A stretch of 53,846 nt of DNA from JAEYFP01 sp964566545 (lineage in GTDB: Bacteria; Bacillota; Clostridia; Lachnospirales; Lachnospiraceae), in NCBI GenBank assembly GCA_964566545.1, contig CAZMIX010000011.1, forward strand, positions 1 through 53,846, in the 5' to 3' direction. Shown here one piece after another: positions 15,318 to 24,213 of this stretch; position 1 is the stretch's first letter; every line of letters begins with the position of its first letter. Position numbers and translations under genes: made by a program. Under the pieces are notes generated by a model. It had not been told where the DNA came from. It did not search any database and worked only from the letters and a program-made list of their open reading frames with translations.

Positions 15318-16793
15318 TTAATTGAAATATGCGTCAAATATGCGTTTTGCCATTGGAACAGCATAATCACCGCCCGAACCGGCACCCTCTAAAATAACCG
15401 TCACCGCAATTTCCGGATCCGATACTGGTGCAAAACCTGTGAACCATGCGTGACTCTCCGTTTTCACTGAGCTGTACTCCGCAGATCCGGTTTTTCCGGC
15501 AGCGACATAACCGGACACATCCCGCACCTTCGTCGCCGTTCCGCTCTGCACAACCTCTGCCATGAGCGCCTGCAGCTCAATAGCATCCGCCTCTCCTATC
15601 AGCCGGCCGTATTCCTGCGGCTGATAAGATTTAATTATATCTTTGCTTTTATTTTCCACGCTTGAGATCACATACGGTTTCATCAATATCCCGTCATTGG
15701 CGATCCCCGCCGTAATCAATGTCATATGGATCGGAGTAATCTGTGTTTTCCCCTGACCGATGCCCGTCTGCATAACCTCATCCAGATCGGAGGATGCTGA
15801 AATCGGCACATAGCTTTCACGATAGGTATAAGGAACAGGAATTTCCCCGTTAAACAACAGCTCCCTGCATGTTTTCTGAAATGTTTTTTTATCCAGCATC
15901 GTGCTGATATTGGCAAAGGAGGAATTACAGGATTTCGCAAAAGAAGTTATAAAATCCACATGTCCATGACTCTGTCCATGATAACAGTTGATAACCGAAT
16001 CCCCGCTTTGAAAGCTGCCGGTACAGTTAAAAGAATAGTCGGAAACATCGCTGTTTTCCTTAATGTATTCGAGCGCCGTAATGATTTTAAACGTGGATCC
16101 GGGGGGATAAAGTCCTTGTGTTGCCCTATTTAAAAGCACACTGTTATTTGAATCCTCGTTCACCTCATCCCAAATTTCATTGATCTGATTCGGATCAAAA
16201 TCCGGCTTGGAAACAAGCGCCAAGATTTCTCCGGTCTTAACGTTCATAACAACAATGGCGCCTTTATAAATACCCATCGCCTCACTGGCTGCTTTTTGAA
16301 CGTCCACATCCAGCGTCGTCACAACATTGTCTCCCGGATTTTTGATTTCATCGATATCATTTTTCACACGTTCACCAATGAATGCATTTGAGGTCAGCAG
16401 TGTAAAATTAGAAATCGATTCCACACCGGTCTTCCCGTGAGTAGAGTATCCGACCGCATGCGCAAATAAATTCTCATATGGGTAGTTTCTCGCCTCGGTT
16501 CCATCTAATGCCGTTTTGGTTTCTGCAAGTATCTCTCTGTCGCGGGATAAAATACTGCCGCGGATAACCTTTTCCGCAAGCAAATCCTGTCTGGAATTAT
16601 AAGAATTGTTGATCAGCTCACTGCTCTTAAATTGTGTGAAATACATTAGATAACCGATCAGTGCAAGAAATAGACCCACAAAAATATAAGTAATGTGGCC
16701 AATCTCCCTATTTTCTTTATAATTCTTATCCTTGTTTGTCCGTCCCTTTTTACTATTTTGTAACAGCGATTGTTCTTTTTTTTTCGAAAACAT
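15318..16793 (-). CDS. Penicillin-binding protein, class B-like transpeptidase (PbpA type)
   Basis: A 491-residue peptidoglycan transpeptidase. A single N-terminal membrane helix (about residues 33-52, YIFVGLFLALIGYLMYF) precedes a short dimerisation region and the transpeptidase domain with SxxK in GSTFK, SxN in SCNSSFA and KTGSAE. The size and the pairing with an FtsW/RodA gene immediately upstream resemble the RodA-PbpA pair of Actinobacteria and many Clostridia. It crosslinks peptidoglycan on the outer face of the membrane; whether it serves division, elongation or sporulation cannot be decided here. Confidence 0.9.
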   Translation of the reverse strand: MFSKKKEQSLLQNSKKGRTNKDKNYKENREIGHITYIFVGLFLALIGYLMYFTQFKSSELINNSYNSRQDLLAEKVIRGSILSRDREILAETKTALDGTEARNYPYENLFAHAVGYSTHGKTGVESISNFTLLTSNAFIGERVKNDIDEIKNPGDNVVTTLDVDVQKAASEAMGIYKGAIVVMNVKTGEILALVSKPDFDPNQINEIWDEVNEDSNNSVLLNRATQGLYPPGSTFKIITALEYIKENSDVSDYSFNCTGSFQSGDSVINCYHGQSHGHVDFITSFAKSCNSSFANISTMLDKKTFQKTCRELLFNGEIPVPYTYRESYVPISASSDLDEVMQTGIGQGKTQITPIHMTLITAGIANDGILMKPYVISSVENKSKDIIKSYQPQEYGRLIGEADAIELQALMAEVVQSGTATKVRDVSGYVAAGKTGSAEYSSVKTESHAWFTGFAPVSDPEIAVTVILEGAGSGGDYAVPMAKRIFDAYFN

Positions 16794-16828
16794 AATCTGC
16801 TTCCCATTCCTTTTATTGAAATAATCGA

Positions 16829-18181
16829 TTATTGCTCCCTCTCTTTTCCGTTTCTGCTATGTTTCTTCTTTTTTGAGCGAACCTCATCCCTGACAGAAAT
16901 GTAAAGTCCCTGAATAATAGCAAACATGATGAGTGATACAATAACCGAGCTGCCCCCATAGCTGACGAGAGGAAGCGTAACACCGGTCAGCGGTATGAAT
17001 TTTGTCACCCCGCCAATCGTCAAAAAGACCTGAAATCCGTAAATAACCGCAAGGCCGACCGCTATAAGCTTATAAAACATATTTTTAAAGCGCATTGAGA
17101 TATTCATAAACATAACAAAGCAGCTGACACAGACAAGTATCAGGCACATGCCAAAAATTACGCCGAATTCCTCCGTAATTGCCGAAAAAATAAAATCTGC
17201 TTCGACAACTGGGATTTTATTGGGAGCACCCTGCCCAAGTCCCATGCCGAACCAGCCACCGGTTCCGATTGCAAACAGCGACTGTGAGATCTGATATCCG
17301 GCCTCCTCAATCGAACCAATCGGATCCTTCCATGCCTGTACGCGAACGCGCACATGGGCAAACACATGGTATCCGATAACAGCCGCAACCGACCCTGCCG
17401 CAAAGCCAAGCAGATAATAGCCTAGGTTTTTTGTTGCCACATAGAGCATCGCAAAATAAACGACAAAGAAAATAACAGCACTTCCAAGATCTTTTGACAA
17501 AACGAGGATCATAACATGCAGACCGGCTACTGCGGCACTCAACACGACCTGTTTAAACTCCGCGGACTTCGTAAGCATTCCCGCAATTGCAAATACAAAA
17601 ATAATTTTCACAAATTCCGACGGCTGAAATGTATAGCTCGCGATCGTAACATTTAACTTAGAGCCGTTGACAACACTCGAAAACAGCATAACAGCGGCAA
17701 GAGACGTGACACCAATCGCCGCATACAGCCAATAAAACTTATCAAACTGTTTAAATTTCTTCAGCACGAACGGGATAAACATTGTTATTACAAGTGATGC
17801 GACTGCAATCTCGAACTGTTTGACCGCTTTATCATACGAAAGCCTCGTTAAAATAATAAAACCAATTGTCAGCAGCATGCACATATTATTAACAATCAGC
17901 CGGTTTGCATTCGGATAAATAACACGGTAAAGCATGATTATGCCAAACAGCGCAATTTGCTGCACCGCATAAAACAAAATCAGCTTTCCGTCCTTCATTT
18001 CAAGACACAAGGCCGCAAATGAAATAAAGTGAATCAGAAACATAAAAACATTCTGACGGATATAAATACCGTTTCTGCTCTCTTCGTCCGCATAACGAAA
18101 TACGCTGAAGCACTCAAAGGTATAGACCGCCATAAATAATATGATTAAATATTTAGATAATTCGATAATTACATTTGCCAT
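16829..18181 (-). CDS. FtsW/RodA/SpoVE family peptidoglycan polymerase
   Basis: A 450-residue SEDS protein with about ten hydrophobic segments. Diagnostic motifs are TFQPSEFVKIIFV, SKDLGSAVIFF (with the Asp needed for glycosyltransfer in RodA/FtsW) and IPLTGVTLPLVSYGGSS near the C terminus. SEDS proteins polymerise lipid II together with a cognate class B PBP, here the next gene. The start lies three bases after the U32 gene stop, so the two are translationally linked. Tail is Lys/Arg-rich (RSKKKKHSRNGK). Confidence 0.92.
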   Translation of the reverse strand: MANVIIELSKYLIILFMAVYTFECFSVFRYADEESRNGIYIRQNVFMFLIHFISFAALCLEMKDGKLILFYAVQQIALFGIIMLYRVIYPNANRLIVNNMCMLLTIGFIILTRLSYDKAVKQFEIAVASLVITMFIPFVLKKFKQFDKFYWLYAAIGVTSLAAVMLFSSVVNGSKLNVTIASYTFQPSEFVKIIFVFAIAGMLTKSAEFKQVVLSAAVAGLHVMILVLSKDLGSAVIFFVVYFAMLYVATKNLGYYLLGFAAGSVAAVIGYHVFAHVRVRVQAWKDPIGSIEEAGYQISQSLFAIGTGGWFGMGLGQGAPNKIPVVEADFIFSAITEEFGVIFGMCLILVCVSCFVMFMNISMRFKNMFYKLIAVGLAVIYGFQVFLTIGGVTKFIPLTGVTLPLVSYGGSSVIVSLIMFAIIQGLYISVRDEVRSKKKKHSRNGKEREQ

Positions 18182-18184
18182 GAA

Positions 18185-20380
18185 TTATTCGACTCCCCTG
18201 TTCAGATGTCCCTTCGTAAATTCAGTAAACGGCATCTGCGGCTTATTCATTACCCCGTCTCCATGATACAGCTCCGCTTCATAAAAACGGAGGATCTTAC
18301 CTGTCTGTTCTTCTGTTTCGTTCGTAAACTGCAGCCTGACGGAGCCCGGACACAGCCGGTCTATGAATGTGCGCTCTCCGTGCAGGGAAACAGGTACGCT
18401 GTTCCAAATAACATTATAGCACTCCGTGCACACATTATTACATGGAAATTTTGTCCCATACCGATCCTTGATTTCCAAAATCCCCGGCGTTACGTCGCAT
18501 CCCTTCGTCGTATTCCTGACACACTGCGCGGAAACCATCATCGGAAGACGTCCGTAAAGGAATAACTCTTCCCCCAAAAGTCCTCTTTTTAACAGTTCTT
18601 TTTTATTCAGTTCGACAGGTACTGTCGTTTTTGTGCAGCCGAGAGACAACAGCGTCTCGCGCGCCTCCTTATTCCATGCATACAGGTGAAAATCTGCGAT
18701 AATTTTCTTTTCATAATGAATTTGCCTTAAGTAAAATAGACCTTCATAGTTGGATATCAACACTCCGTCGATCCCGTCTTGAGCCAACAGACATTCAAGT
18801 AACGCCTGTTTTCTTTCAAAGTAACGGTTCCTGATAATATCCGGAAAAACAAGCATAAGCCGTTTCCCCGCCGCACGGGCGCTTTTTAATATTGCGTTTG
18901 TCTCGTTTACTTTTCCATATTTGTCCGATTTTTCATGGATCGTCCCCTCAAACAAAAATACCGGAACGGATATCAGATCCACACAAGGCTGACTGAGTAC
19001 GGCACGAAACTGTTCCTGCGTCGTTACGCCGCAATGGAGCGTAAACGGCTCCATTCCTGTTTCCTCTGCTCTTTCTTTTACCTCTGCCGTTTCTGCCTTT
19101 TTAGGAAGTGTCCGTCGGTATCCCGCCAACAGCTTGTCCGTCAGACTCATAAGCGCCGATCGGCGCAGCTCGTTCAGCCGTCCGACCGGAAGGAAAACAT
19201 CCGGCTCCATCTCGATTTTCAACTCTTCGATTTCGAAGGGCGTACCCCCGGTTTTCTCCAACTGTTTCCTAACGGCCTCCTCCGTCAGCGGCTGCTTGTC
19301 GGCGCTCTCCGTTAAGCCGCAGACCGCACGCACCTCACCGGAGCCGCAAATCAGCGTCAGCGTCGCCGGTTCTCCTTTTTTTAGACGGGCAAATGCCTTT
19401 AACAAAATTTTATTAGTTTTCGCATAACGTGCAAAAACCTCGTTCCGTTTCTCTTCATCAGCAGTCTGATAACCAGGCTTTTCTATCGTGATCATATCTC
19501 TGCCGTTTTTCTTAAAGTAATAACCTTTACTGTTTCCGCTTCTCGTATACAAAACCAAAAGATTTTGTAAATCCTCACGCTCCACGTGATAGCTTCCCGC
19601 AGGGGTCTGTAGGCAGAAATCAATATATTTGCGGTAAATACCTGTCACACCTGCTACATAATCGGGATTTTTCATTCTACCCTCTATTTTGAATGAAGTA
19701 ATTCCGGCCGCAATAAGCTGCGGCAGAAACTCCAATGTGCAGATGTCCTTGGCGCTTAACAAATATTGTCCATTATAGGGAAGTCTGCATGGCTGCGCAC
19801 AGCGTCCCCTGTTTCCGCTCCTTCCTCCGATCAGACTGGAAAACAGGCACTTTCCAGAATAGCTATAACACAGTGCTCCATGGACAAAACATTCCAGTTC
19901 CATCCCCGTTTTCTGATAAATGCAGGCAATTTCCCTAAGAGACAGCTCTCTTGCCAAAACAACCCTCTCTGCGCCAAGCTCCTTTAAAAGCTCGACTCCC
20001 TCGACATCCGTAATGGCCATCTGGGTACTGGCATGAACGGGAATCTCCGGAAAATGACGCCGGATGTGAGAGATCACACCGAGATCCTGCACGATCACGC
20101 CGTCTATCCCTGCCAAATAAAACGATTCCAAATAGGAATCCAATTCAAATAATTCCTCATTTTTAACAAGCGTATTGACCGTCAGATAAATCTTTTTCCC
20201 AAACAGATGCGCCTCATCAATTGCTTTTAAAATTTCTTCCTCTGTAAAATTCTTCGCATATGCCCGTGCGCCGTACCTGCCGCCGCTTAAATAGACCGCA
20301 TCAGCTCCTGCTTGCAGCGCTGCCTGAAAGCATTCATAATCACCGGCCGGCGAGAGCAATTCCACTTGCTTCTTTTCCAT
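18185..20380 (-). CDS. U32 family protein (RlhA/collagenase-like)
   Basis: A 731-residue U32 protein beginning MEKKQVELLSPAGDYE, with GADAVYLSGGRYGARA and the cysteine signature FVHGALCYSYSG ... SGNRGRCAQPCRLPY, followed by a DUF3656-type C-terminal half. Characterised U32 relatives are iron-sulphur enzymes that hydroxylate RNA (RlhA on 23S rRNA, TrhP on tRNA); the protease annotation of the family is historical. I chose ATG 20380 because the longer frame from 20422 has no credible ribosome site. It follows zapA by 57 bases and is linked to ftsW. Confidence 0.88.
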   Translation of the reverse strand: MEKKQVELLSPAGDYECFQAALQAGADAVYLSGGRYGARAYAKNFTEEEILKAIDEAHLFGKKIYLTVNTLVKNEELFELDSYLESFYLAGIDGVIVQDLGVISHIRRHFPEIPVHASTQMAITDVEGVELLKELGAERVVLARELSLREIACIYQKTGMELECFVHGALCYSYSGKCLFSSLIGGRSGNRGRCAQPCRLPYNGQYLLSAKDICTLEFLPQLIAAGITSFKIEGRMKNPDYVAGVTGIYRKYIDFCLQTPAGSYHVEREDLQNLLVLYTRSGNSKGYYFKKNGRDMITIEKPGYQTADEEKRNEVFARYAKTNKILLKAFARLKKGEPATLTLICGSGEVRAVCGLTESADKQPLTEEAVRKQLEKTGGTPFEIEELKIEMEPDVFLPVGRLNELRRSALMSLTDKLLAGYRRTLPKKAETAEVKERAEETGMEPFTLHCGVTTQEQFRAVLSQPCVDLISVPVFLFEGTIHEKSDKYGKVNETNAILKSARAAGKRLMLVFPDIIRNRYFERKQALLECLLAQDGIDGVLISNYEGLFYLRQIHYEKKIIADFHLYAWNKEARETLLSLGCTKTTVPVELNKKELLKRGLLGEELFLYGRLPMMVSAQCVRNTTKGCDVTPGILEIKDRYGTKFPCNNVCTECYNVIWNSVPVSLHGERTFIDRLCPGSVRLQFTNETEEQTGKILRFYEAELYHGDGVMNKPQMPFTEFTKGHLNRGVE

Positions 20381-20437
20381 AAACCCACATTTCCTTATCG
20401 AAGTAGAAAAGACTGTCAACATTGACAGCCTTTTTAT

Positions 20438-20803
20438 TTATTTCTTACCATCAGTAATTTCACTCTGATAGTTTCTGATCATTTTTTCCTTACTTTCCAG
20501 CTTGATTTGGGACGCAATCAGCTCATGCTTCAAATCATATAATTCCTTATCCTTTGCTTCAATCTCCTCTTCCAGCGCTTCGATCTGCTTTTTTGCCTTA
20601 AAGTAATCATCGGCTACGTTCAGCTGTAATAAAACATTCTGCATATCAAGCGGCTGCCTTCTGAAAGAATCAACCTTACTGTATTCGGCAATCTTGTTAT
20701 TAATATAGGATGCTACCTTTTGTAAGTATTCCTCACTCTCATAACCACATAAGGTAATTACTTTTCCGCCGATAATTACTTCGGCATCATTTTTTGAAGC
20801 CAT
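20438..20803 (-). CDS. zapA: Cell division protein ZapA
   Basis: A 121-residue protein with the ZapA globular head (EVIIGGKVITLCGYESEEYLQKVASYINNKI) and a C-terminal coiled coil rich in Glu and Lys (residues about 68-115). ZapA dimers crosslink FtsZ filaments at midcell. It begins the division/cell-wall operon zapA-U32-ftsW-pbp-nudix and has its own promoter. Confidence 0.88.
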   Translation of the reverse strand: MASKNDAEVIIGGKVITLCGYESEEYLQKVASYINNKIAEYSKVDSFRRQPLDMQNVLLQLNVADDYFKAKKQIEALEEEIEAKDKELYDLKHELIASQIKLESKEKMIRNYQSEITDGKK

Positions 20804-20877
20804 ACAATATTCCCCCCATAAATGATAATATCCGAATCTGTTTCCATATCTAAAGCTTTCCCCTACTCCCTCTACTG

Positions 20878-20905
20878 ATTATAACAAAAATTAGAAATAA
20901 AACAA
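20878..20905 (-). promoter_or_regulatory. Promoter of the zapA operon
   Basis: TATAAT (20878-20883, minus strand) with TTGTTT 16 bp upstream (20900-20905). The -10 is perfect and the -35 is weak. It lies in the 127-base gap between ruvB and zapA; no clear terminator was seen after ruvB. Confidence 0.6.
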
Positions 20906-20930
20906 CCTTTTTCTGGCTCAACCGCATTCC

Positions 20931-21944
20931 TTAACCGCTTTCCTCTGTCCTAGGGAATCCGATACCGAAATGCCGGTAAGCCGTTTCTGTAGCAACACGA
21001 CCTCTCGGTGTCCGATTTAAAAATCCATTTTGAATTAAATAAGGTTCGTAAACATCCTCGATCGTACCGGCATCCTCGCCGATTGCGGCGGCAATCGTAT
21101 CCAATCCAACCGGCCCGCCCATAAACTTGTTAATCATAGTCAGAATCAAATTTCTATCCACGTAATCAAGTCCCATCTTATCCACATCCATCAAATCCAG
21201 CGCCTTGATGGCCACATCGTTCGTAATAACGCCGTCATAACATACCTGTGCATAATCACGGACACGTTTTAACAGGCGGTTAGCAAGACGCGGAGTTCCC
21301 CTGCTCCTTTTGGCAAGCTCCATCGCCCCTCTTTCGTCTATTTCCACATTCAGAATTTTGGAAGAATGCAAAATGATCGTTTGAAGCTCCTCATTTGTAT
21401 AAAATTCCAACCGATGGATGACACCAAAACGATCCCTGAGCGGAGCGGTTAAAAGTCCGGCGCGCGTTGTGGCACCCACGAGTGTGAATTTTGGCAGTTC
21501 CAGACGAATGGAACGGGCGGAAGCCCCTTTTCCGATCATGATGTCAATCGCATAATCTTCCATGGCCGGATATAGTACTTCCTCCACCTGCCTGTTCAGC
21601 CGATGGATTTCATCCACAAAAAGAAGGTCTCCCTCCTGCAGGTTATTTAAAATCGCCGCCATCTCGCCGGGCTTTTCGATCGCAGGCCCCGACGTCGTTT
21701 TCATATTGACGCCCATCTCATTGGCAATGATGCCTGCCAGTGTCGTCTTTCCGAGACCTGGAGGTCCGTAAAACAGTACATGGTCGAGCGGATCGTTTCT
21801 TTTCCTGGCTGCTTCAATATAAATTTTCAAATTCTGCTTTGCCTTTTCCTGTCCGATATAATCGGTTAGGTATTGCGGGCGCAAACTTCCTTCTATTTTG
21901 ACATCCTCTTCCGTTAAATTTGTCTCAATCATCCTCTTCGGCAT
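20931..21944 (-). CDS. ruvB: Holliday junction branch migration ATPase RuvB
   Basis: A 337-residue AAA+ motor. Walker A is FYGPPGLGKTTLAG, Walker B LLFVDEIHRLNR, sensor I LVGATTRAG, and the C-terminal winged-helix domain contains GGPVGLDTIAAAIGED and TPRGRVAT. RuvB hexamers drive branch migration on RuvA-bound junctions. ruvA lies 45 bases upstream. Confidence 0.97.
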   Translation of the reverse strand: MPKRMIETNLTEEDVKIEGSLRPQYLTDYIGQEKAKQNLKIYIEAARKRNDPLDHVLFYGPPGLGKTTLAGIIANEMGVNMKTTSGPAIEKPGEMAAILNNLQEGDLLFVDEIHRLNRQVEEVLYPAMEDYAIDIMIGKGASARSIRLELPKFTLVGATTRAGLLTAPLRDRFGVIHRLEFYTNEELQTIILHSSKILNVEIDERGAMELAKRSRGTPRLANRLLKRVRDYAQVCYDGVITNDVAIKALDLMDVDKMGLDYVDRNLILTMINKFMGGPVGLDTIAAAIGEDAGTIEDVYEPYLIQNGFLNRTPRGRVATETAYRHFGIGFPRTEESG

Positions 21945-21989
21945 GAAAATTCTCCTCTAATATGAATCCACAGCAGATTGTCCTGTAAT

Positions 21990-22601
21990 CTATCTTATCG
22001 TCAGTTTCTTGAGCGCCTTTTTCAAAACAGCTTCCACATCGTCCTCCGGTGTGACCTCCGCCTGCCTTACGGCACGCAATGCATCGGAAGCAGAATAGCC
22101 GAGCGTCGTCAATGCCTCCACTGTCTCGTCACAGATGTCCGACATGCCGCCGCCACCTTGCTGCTTCGTGTGCATGAGTTTCTGTTCAAAGGCATCTTCC
22201 AGAGAAACCTTGTCCTTTAAATCGATAATCAATCTCTGTGCTGTCTTTGCACCGATGCCCGGCGCCTTTGAAATTGCTTTAGCATCCGCGGATAAAATCG
22301 CAAACCGCAGATCATCCGTCGTCATCACAGAAAGAATCGCCAGTGCTCCCTTCGGACCGATACCATTGACTTGAATAAGAAGTTTGAAAAAGTCCAGATC
22401 ATCCTTCGTCAGGAAACCATATAAGACCATCGCATCCTCACGCACATTCAAATACGTGTAAATCTTGATCTCACTGCCAAGACCGTTTAAGCAGTCAATC
22501 GTACTCGCTGACATTTTAATGTTATAGCCGACCTGATTAACCTCCAATACAATCTGATCTTCATAAATTCCTGCAATTTCCCCTTTTAAATAACCAATCA
22601 T
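21990..22601 (-). CDS. ruvA: Holliday junction DNA-binding protein RuvA
   Basis: A 203-residue RuvA: an N-terminal OB fold (MIGYLKGEIAGIYEDQIVLEV), two helix-hairpin-helix motifs (VNGIGPKGALAIL and APGIGAKTAQRLIIDLKDK) and the C-terminal domain III that contacts RuvB (EALTTLGYSASDALRAV). Linked to ruvB downstream; no ruvC is present, as expected in Firmicutes that use RecU instead. Confidence 0.97.
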   Translation of the reverse strand: MIGYLKGEIAGIYEDQIVLEVNQVGYNIKMSASTIDCLNGLGSEIKIYTYLNVREDAMVLYGFLTKDDLDFFKLLIQVNGIGPKGALAILSVMTTDDLRFAILSADAKAISKAPGIGAKTAQRLIIDLKDKVSLEDAFEQKLMHTKQQGGGGMSDICDETVEALTTLGYSASDALRAVRQAEVTPEDDVEAVLKKALKKLTIR

Positions 22602-22622
22602 AGTTCTTCCCCTTATCTGCTT

Positions 22623-23147
22623 TTATAAAACGGTTTTATGTAAGAATCCTGCAGCCTGCATTCTTGAATAAATAAGATTTGCCGCAATTCCAATCAAAAA
22701 TCCGGTCAGCGTGCCGGCAATGATCAGCACAGGCGCATAATAAACAATACGAAGCTCCTTCACAACAACTGCCGCCACAAAAAGCTGCCCCATATTATGC
22801 AAAATGCCGCCTGCCATGCTGACACCTATCATACTGAAACCTTTGCACTTCATAAACAAACGCATTCCGATGAGACTGAGCGCTCCGCCGGCAAGACCAT
22901 ATAAAATCCCATAAGCATTGCCAAACAGAAACCCTACGGTAAGTACCCGTACAAGCATAATAGCCGCCGCCGCGCCAGGCCCGGACAAATACAGCACGAA
23001 TACAGTCACAATGTTGGCAAGTCCAAGCTTCATTCCCGGAATACCAAAATAAAACGGAATCAGCTGCTCAATATATCCGAATAAAATCGCCATTGCGGCA
23101 AATAAACCGAGATAAGCAATTCTTTTTCCACTCGTTTCTCTTTTCAT
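22623..23147 (-). CDS. Gx transporter family membrane protein (HepI-like)
   Basis: A 174-residue membrane protein with five to six hydrophobic segments and the family pattern MKLGLANIVTVFVLY and FGNAYGILYGLAGG. Homologues are annotated as Gx transporter or heptaprenyl diphosphate synthase component I; the second label is doubtful because no prenyltransferase motif is present. Substrate is unknown. It lies between the NusG-II gene (40 bases) and ruvA (21 bases) and is probably co-transcribed with both. Confidence 0.85.
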   Translation of the reverse strand: MKRETSGKRIAYLGLFAAMAILFGYIEQLIPFYFGIPGMKLGLANIVTVFVLYLSGPGAAAAIMLVRVLTVGFLFGNAYGILYGLAGGALSLIGMRLFMKCKGFSMIGVSMAGGILHNMGQLFVAAVVVKELRIVYYAPVLIIAGTLTGFLIGIAANLIYSRMQAAGFLHKTVL

Positions 23148-23187
23148 GATAAATAAACTCCTTCGGACAAAACTAAAACGATATCGC

Positions 23188-23553
23188 TTAGTCCGTCACG
23201 GCATCATAGACGCCTGTCTCCCCGCCGGAAACCTGAAGCAATACTTTATTTGGCAAACAGACGATTGTCTCATCAGCCTTGCTGGCCGTCTGTTGATAGA
23301 CGCAGAGCTGATCAGGACAGGAAGCCTCCTTTATAAAAGCAGACCCGCTCTCAATGACAAGCAGGTTCGTGCCGCCACCCGCTCCCGTAATTAGCACCTC
23401 CCGATCCTCCGCCAAGGAATAAACTGCCGTCTGCTTGCCGTCTACATACACTTCGACCCGGCTGCCATCCCGTTTGCCAAGCTGTAAAATAAAAAGCCAT
23501 ATAAGCGCGATGAATAGCGCTGCACCGGCAATAATCCAATCGTTCCTTTTCAT
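23188..23553 (-). CDS. NusG domain II-containing membrane-anchored protein
   Basis: A 121-residue protein with one N-terminal hydrophobic helix (WIIAGAALFIALIWLFIL) and an extracytoplasmic NusG-II-type beta domain containing SCPDQLCV, typical of this family. I chose ATG 23553: AGGGAAG precedes it, and the promoter at 23601-23629 lies upstream, which excludes the longer frame from 23610. In many Clostridia this family sits beside a Gx transporter, as here; a link to flavin or redox export systems is suggested by context in other genomes but is not shown here. Confidence 0.85.
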   Translation of the reverse strand: MKRNDWIIAGAALFIALIWLFILQLGKRDGSRVEVYVDGKQTAVYSLAEDREVLITGAGGGTNLLVIESGSAFIKEASCPDQLCVYQQTASKADETIVCLPNKVLLQVSGGETGVYDAVTD

Positions 23554-23600
23554 AAAGTTCTTCCCTGCCATATATCTGTCCACCAATTCCAAACAACTAT

Positions 23601-23629
23601 AGTCTATCACACTCGAACATATGTTTCAA
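23601..23629 (-). promoter_or_regulatory. Promoter of the NusG-II / Gx / ruvAB unit
   Basis: TTGAAA (23624-23629) and TAGACT (23601-23606) on the minus strand with a 17-bp spacer. It lies just after the leuCD terminator and about 50 bases upstream of the chosen start, which supports that start. Confidence 0.7.
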
Positions 23630-23657
23630 GATCTTTCCAACATAATTATAACCATGG

Positions 23658-23693
23658 AAAACGGCGGATACCGTTTCCAATATCCGCCGTTTT
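23658..23693 (-). terminator. Terminator after leuCD
   Basis: AAAACGGCGGATA (23658-23670) pairs with TATCCGCCGTTTT (23681-23693) over a 10-nt loop, directly after the leuD stop. The minus-strand T-run is four bases long; the plus side has a longer one, but no plus-strand gene precedes it. Confidence 0.85.
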
Positions 23694-23694
23694 T

Positions 23695-24183
23695 TTATGA
23701 ATTTTTATTAATATAGTTGATCAGACCCTCGGCAGCAATAATTTTCTGCATAAATTCCGGAAATGACTGGCCTTGAAACTGGGTACCTTTTGTCCGGTTG
23801 TAAATCGTTCCGCTGTCAAAATCGACCTCTACTTCATCTCTCGCTTCGATTCCCTCTGATGCTTCCCTGCACTCGATGATCGGAAGCCCGATATTGATCG
23901 CATTCCTATAAAAAATACGGGCGAAGGTTTCCGCGATGACGCAGCTCACGCCGGCCGCTTTGATGACAAGCGGCGCATGCTCTCTTGAAGAACCGCATCC
24001 GAAATTCTTTCCGGCAACGATCAAATCGCCTTTCTTCACCCTTTTTATGAAATCCTTGTCAATGTCCTCCATGCAGTGCTCCGCAAGCTCTTCTTTGTCT
24101 TGGATAGCCAGATATCTTGCGGGAATGATAACGTCCGTATCAACATTATCGCCATATCTAAAAGCAGTTCCTTTTGCATTCAT
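23695..24183 (-). CDS. leuD: 3-isopropylmalate dehydratase small subunit
   Basis: A 162-residue swivel-domain subunit, recognised by YGDNVDTDVIIPARYL, GKNFGCGSSREHAP and FARIFYRNAINIGLPI. With LeuC it isomerises 2- to 3-isopropylmalate in leucine synthesis. The short form (about 160 residues) pairs with the 420-residue LeuC seen upstream, typical of Clostridia and archaea. It starts 30 bases after leuC. leuA and leuB are not in the window. Confidence 0.95.
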   Translation of the reverse strand: MNAKGTAFRYGDNVDTDVIIPARYLAIQDKEELAEHCMEDIDKDFIKRVKKGDLIVAGKNFGCGSSREHAPLVIKAAGVSCVIAETFARIFYRNAINIGLPIIECREASEGIEARDEVEVDFDSGTIYNRTKGTQFQGQSFPEFMQKIIAAEGLINYINKNS

Positions 24184-24213
24184 GTTCTCTCTCCTTTTCC
24201 CTGATCCATTTTG

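Noticed and set aside
23554..23610. N-terminal extension of the NusG-II protein
   Set aside because: A sigma-A promoter with its -10 at 23601-23606 lies within this stretch, and a good ribosome site precedes ATG 23553.
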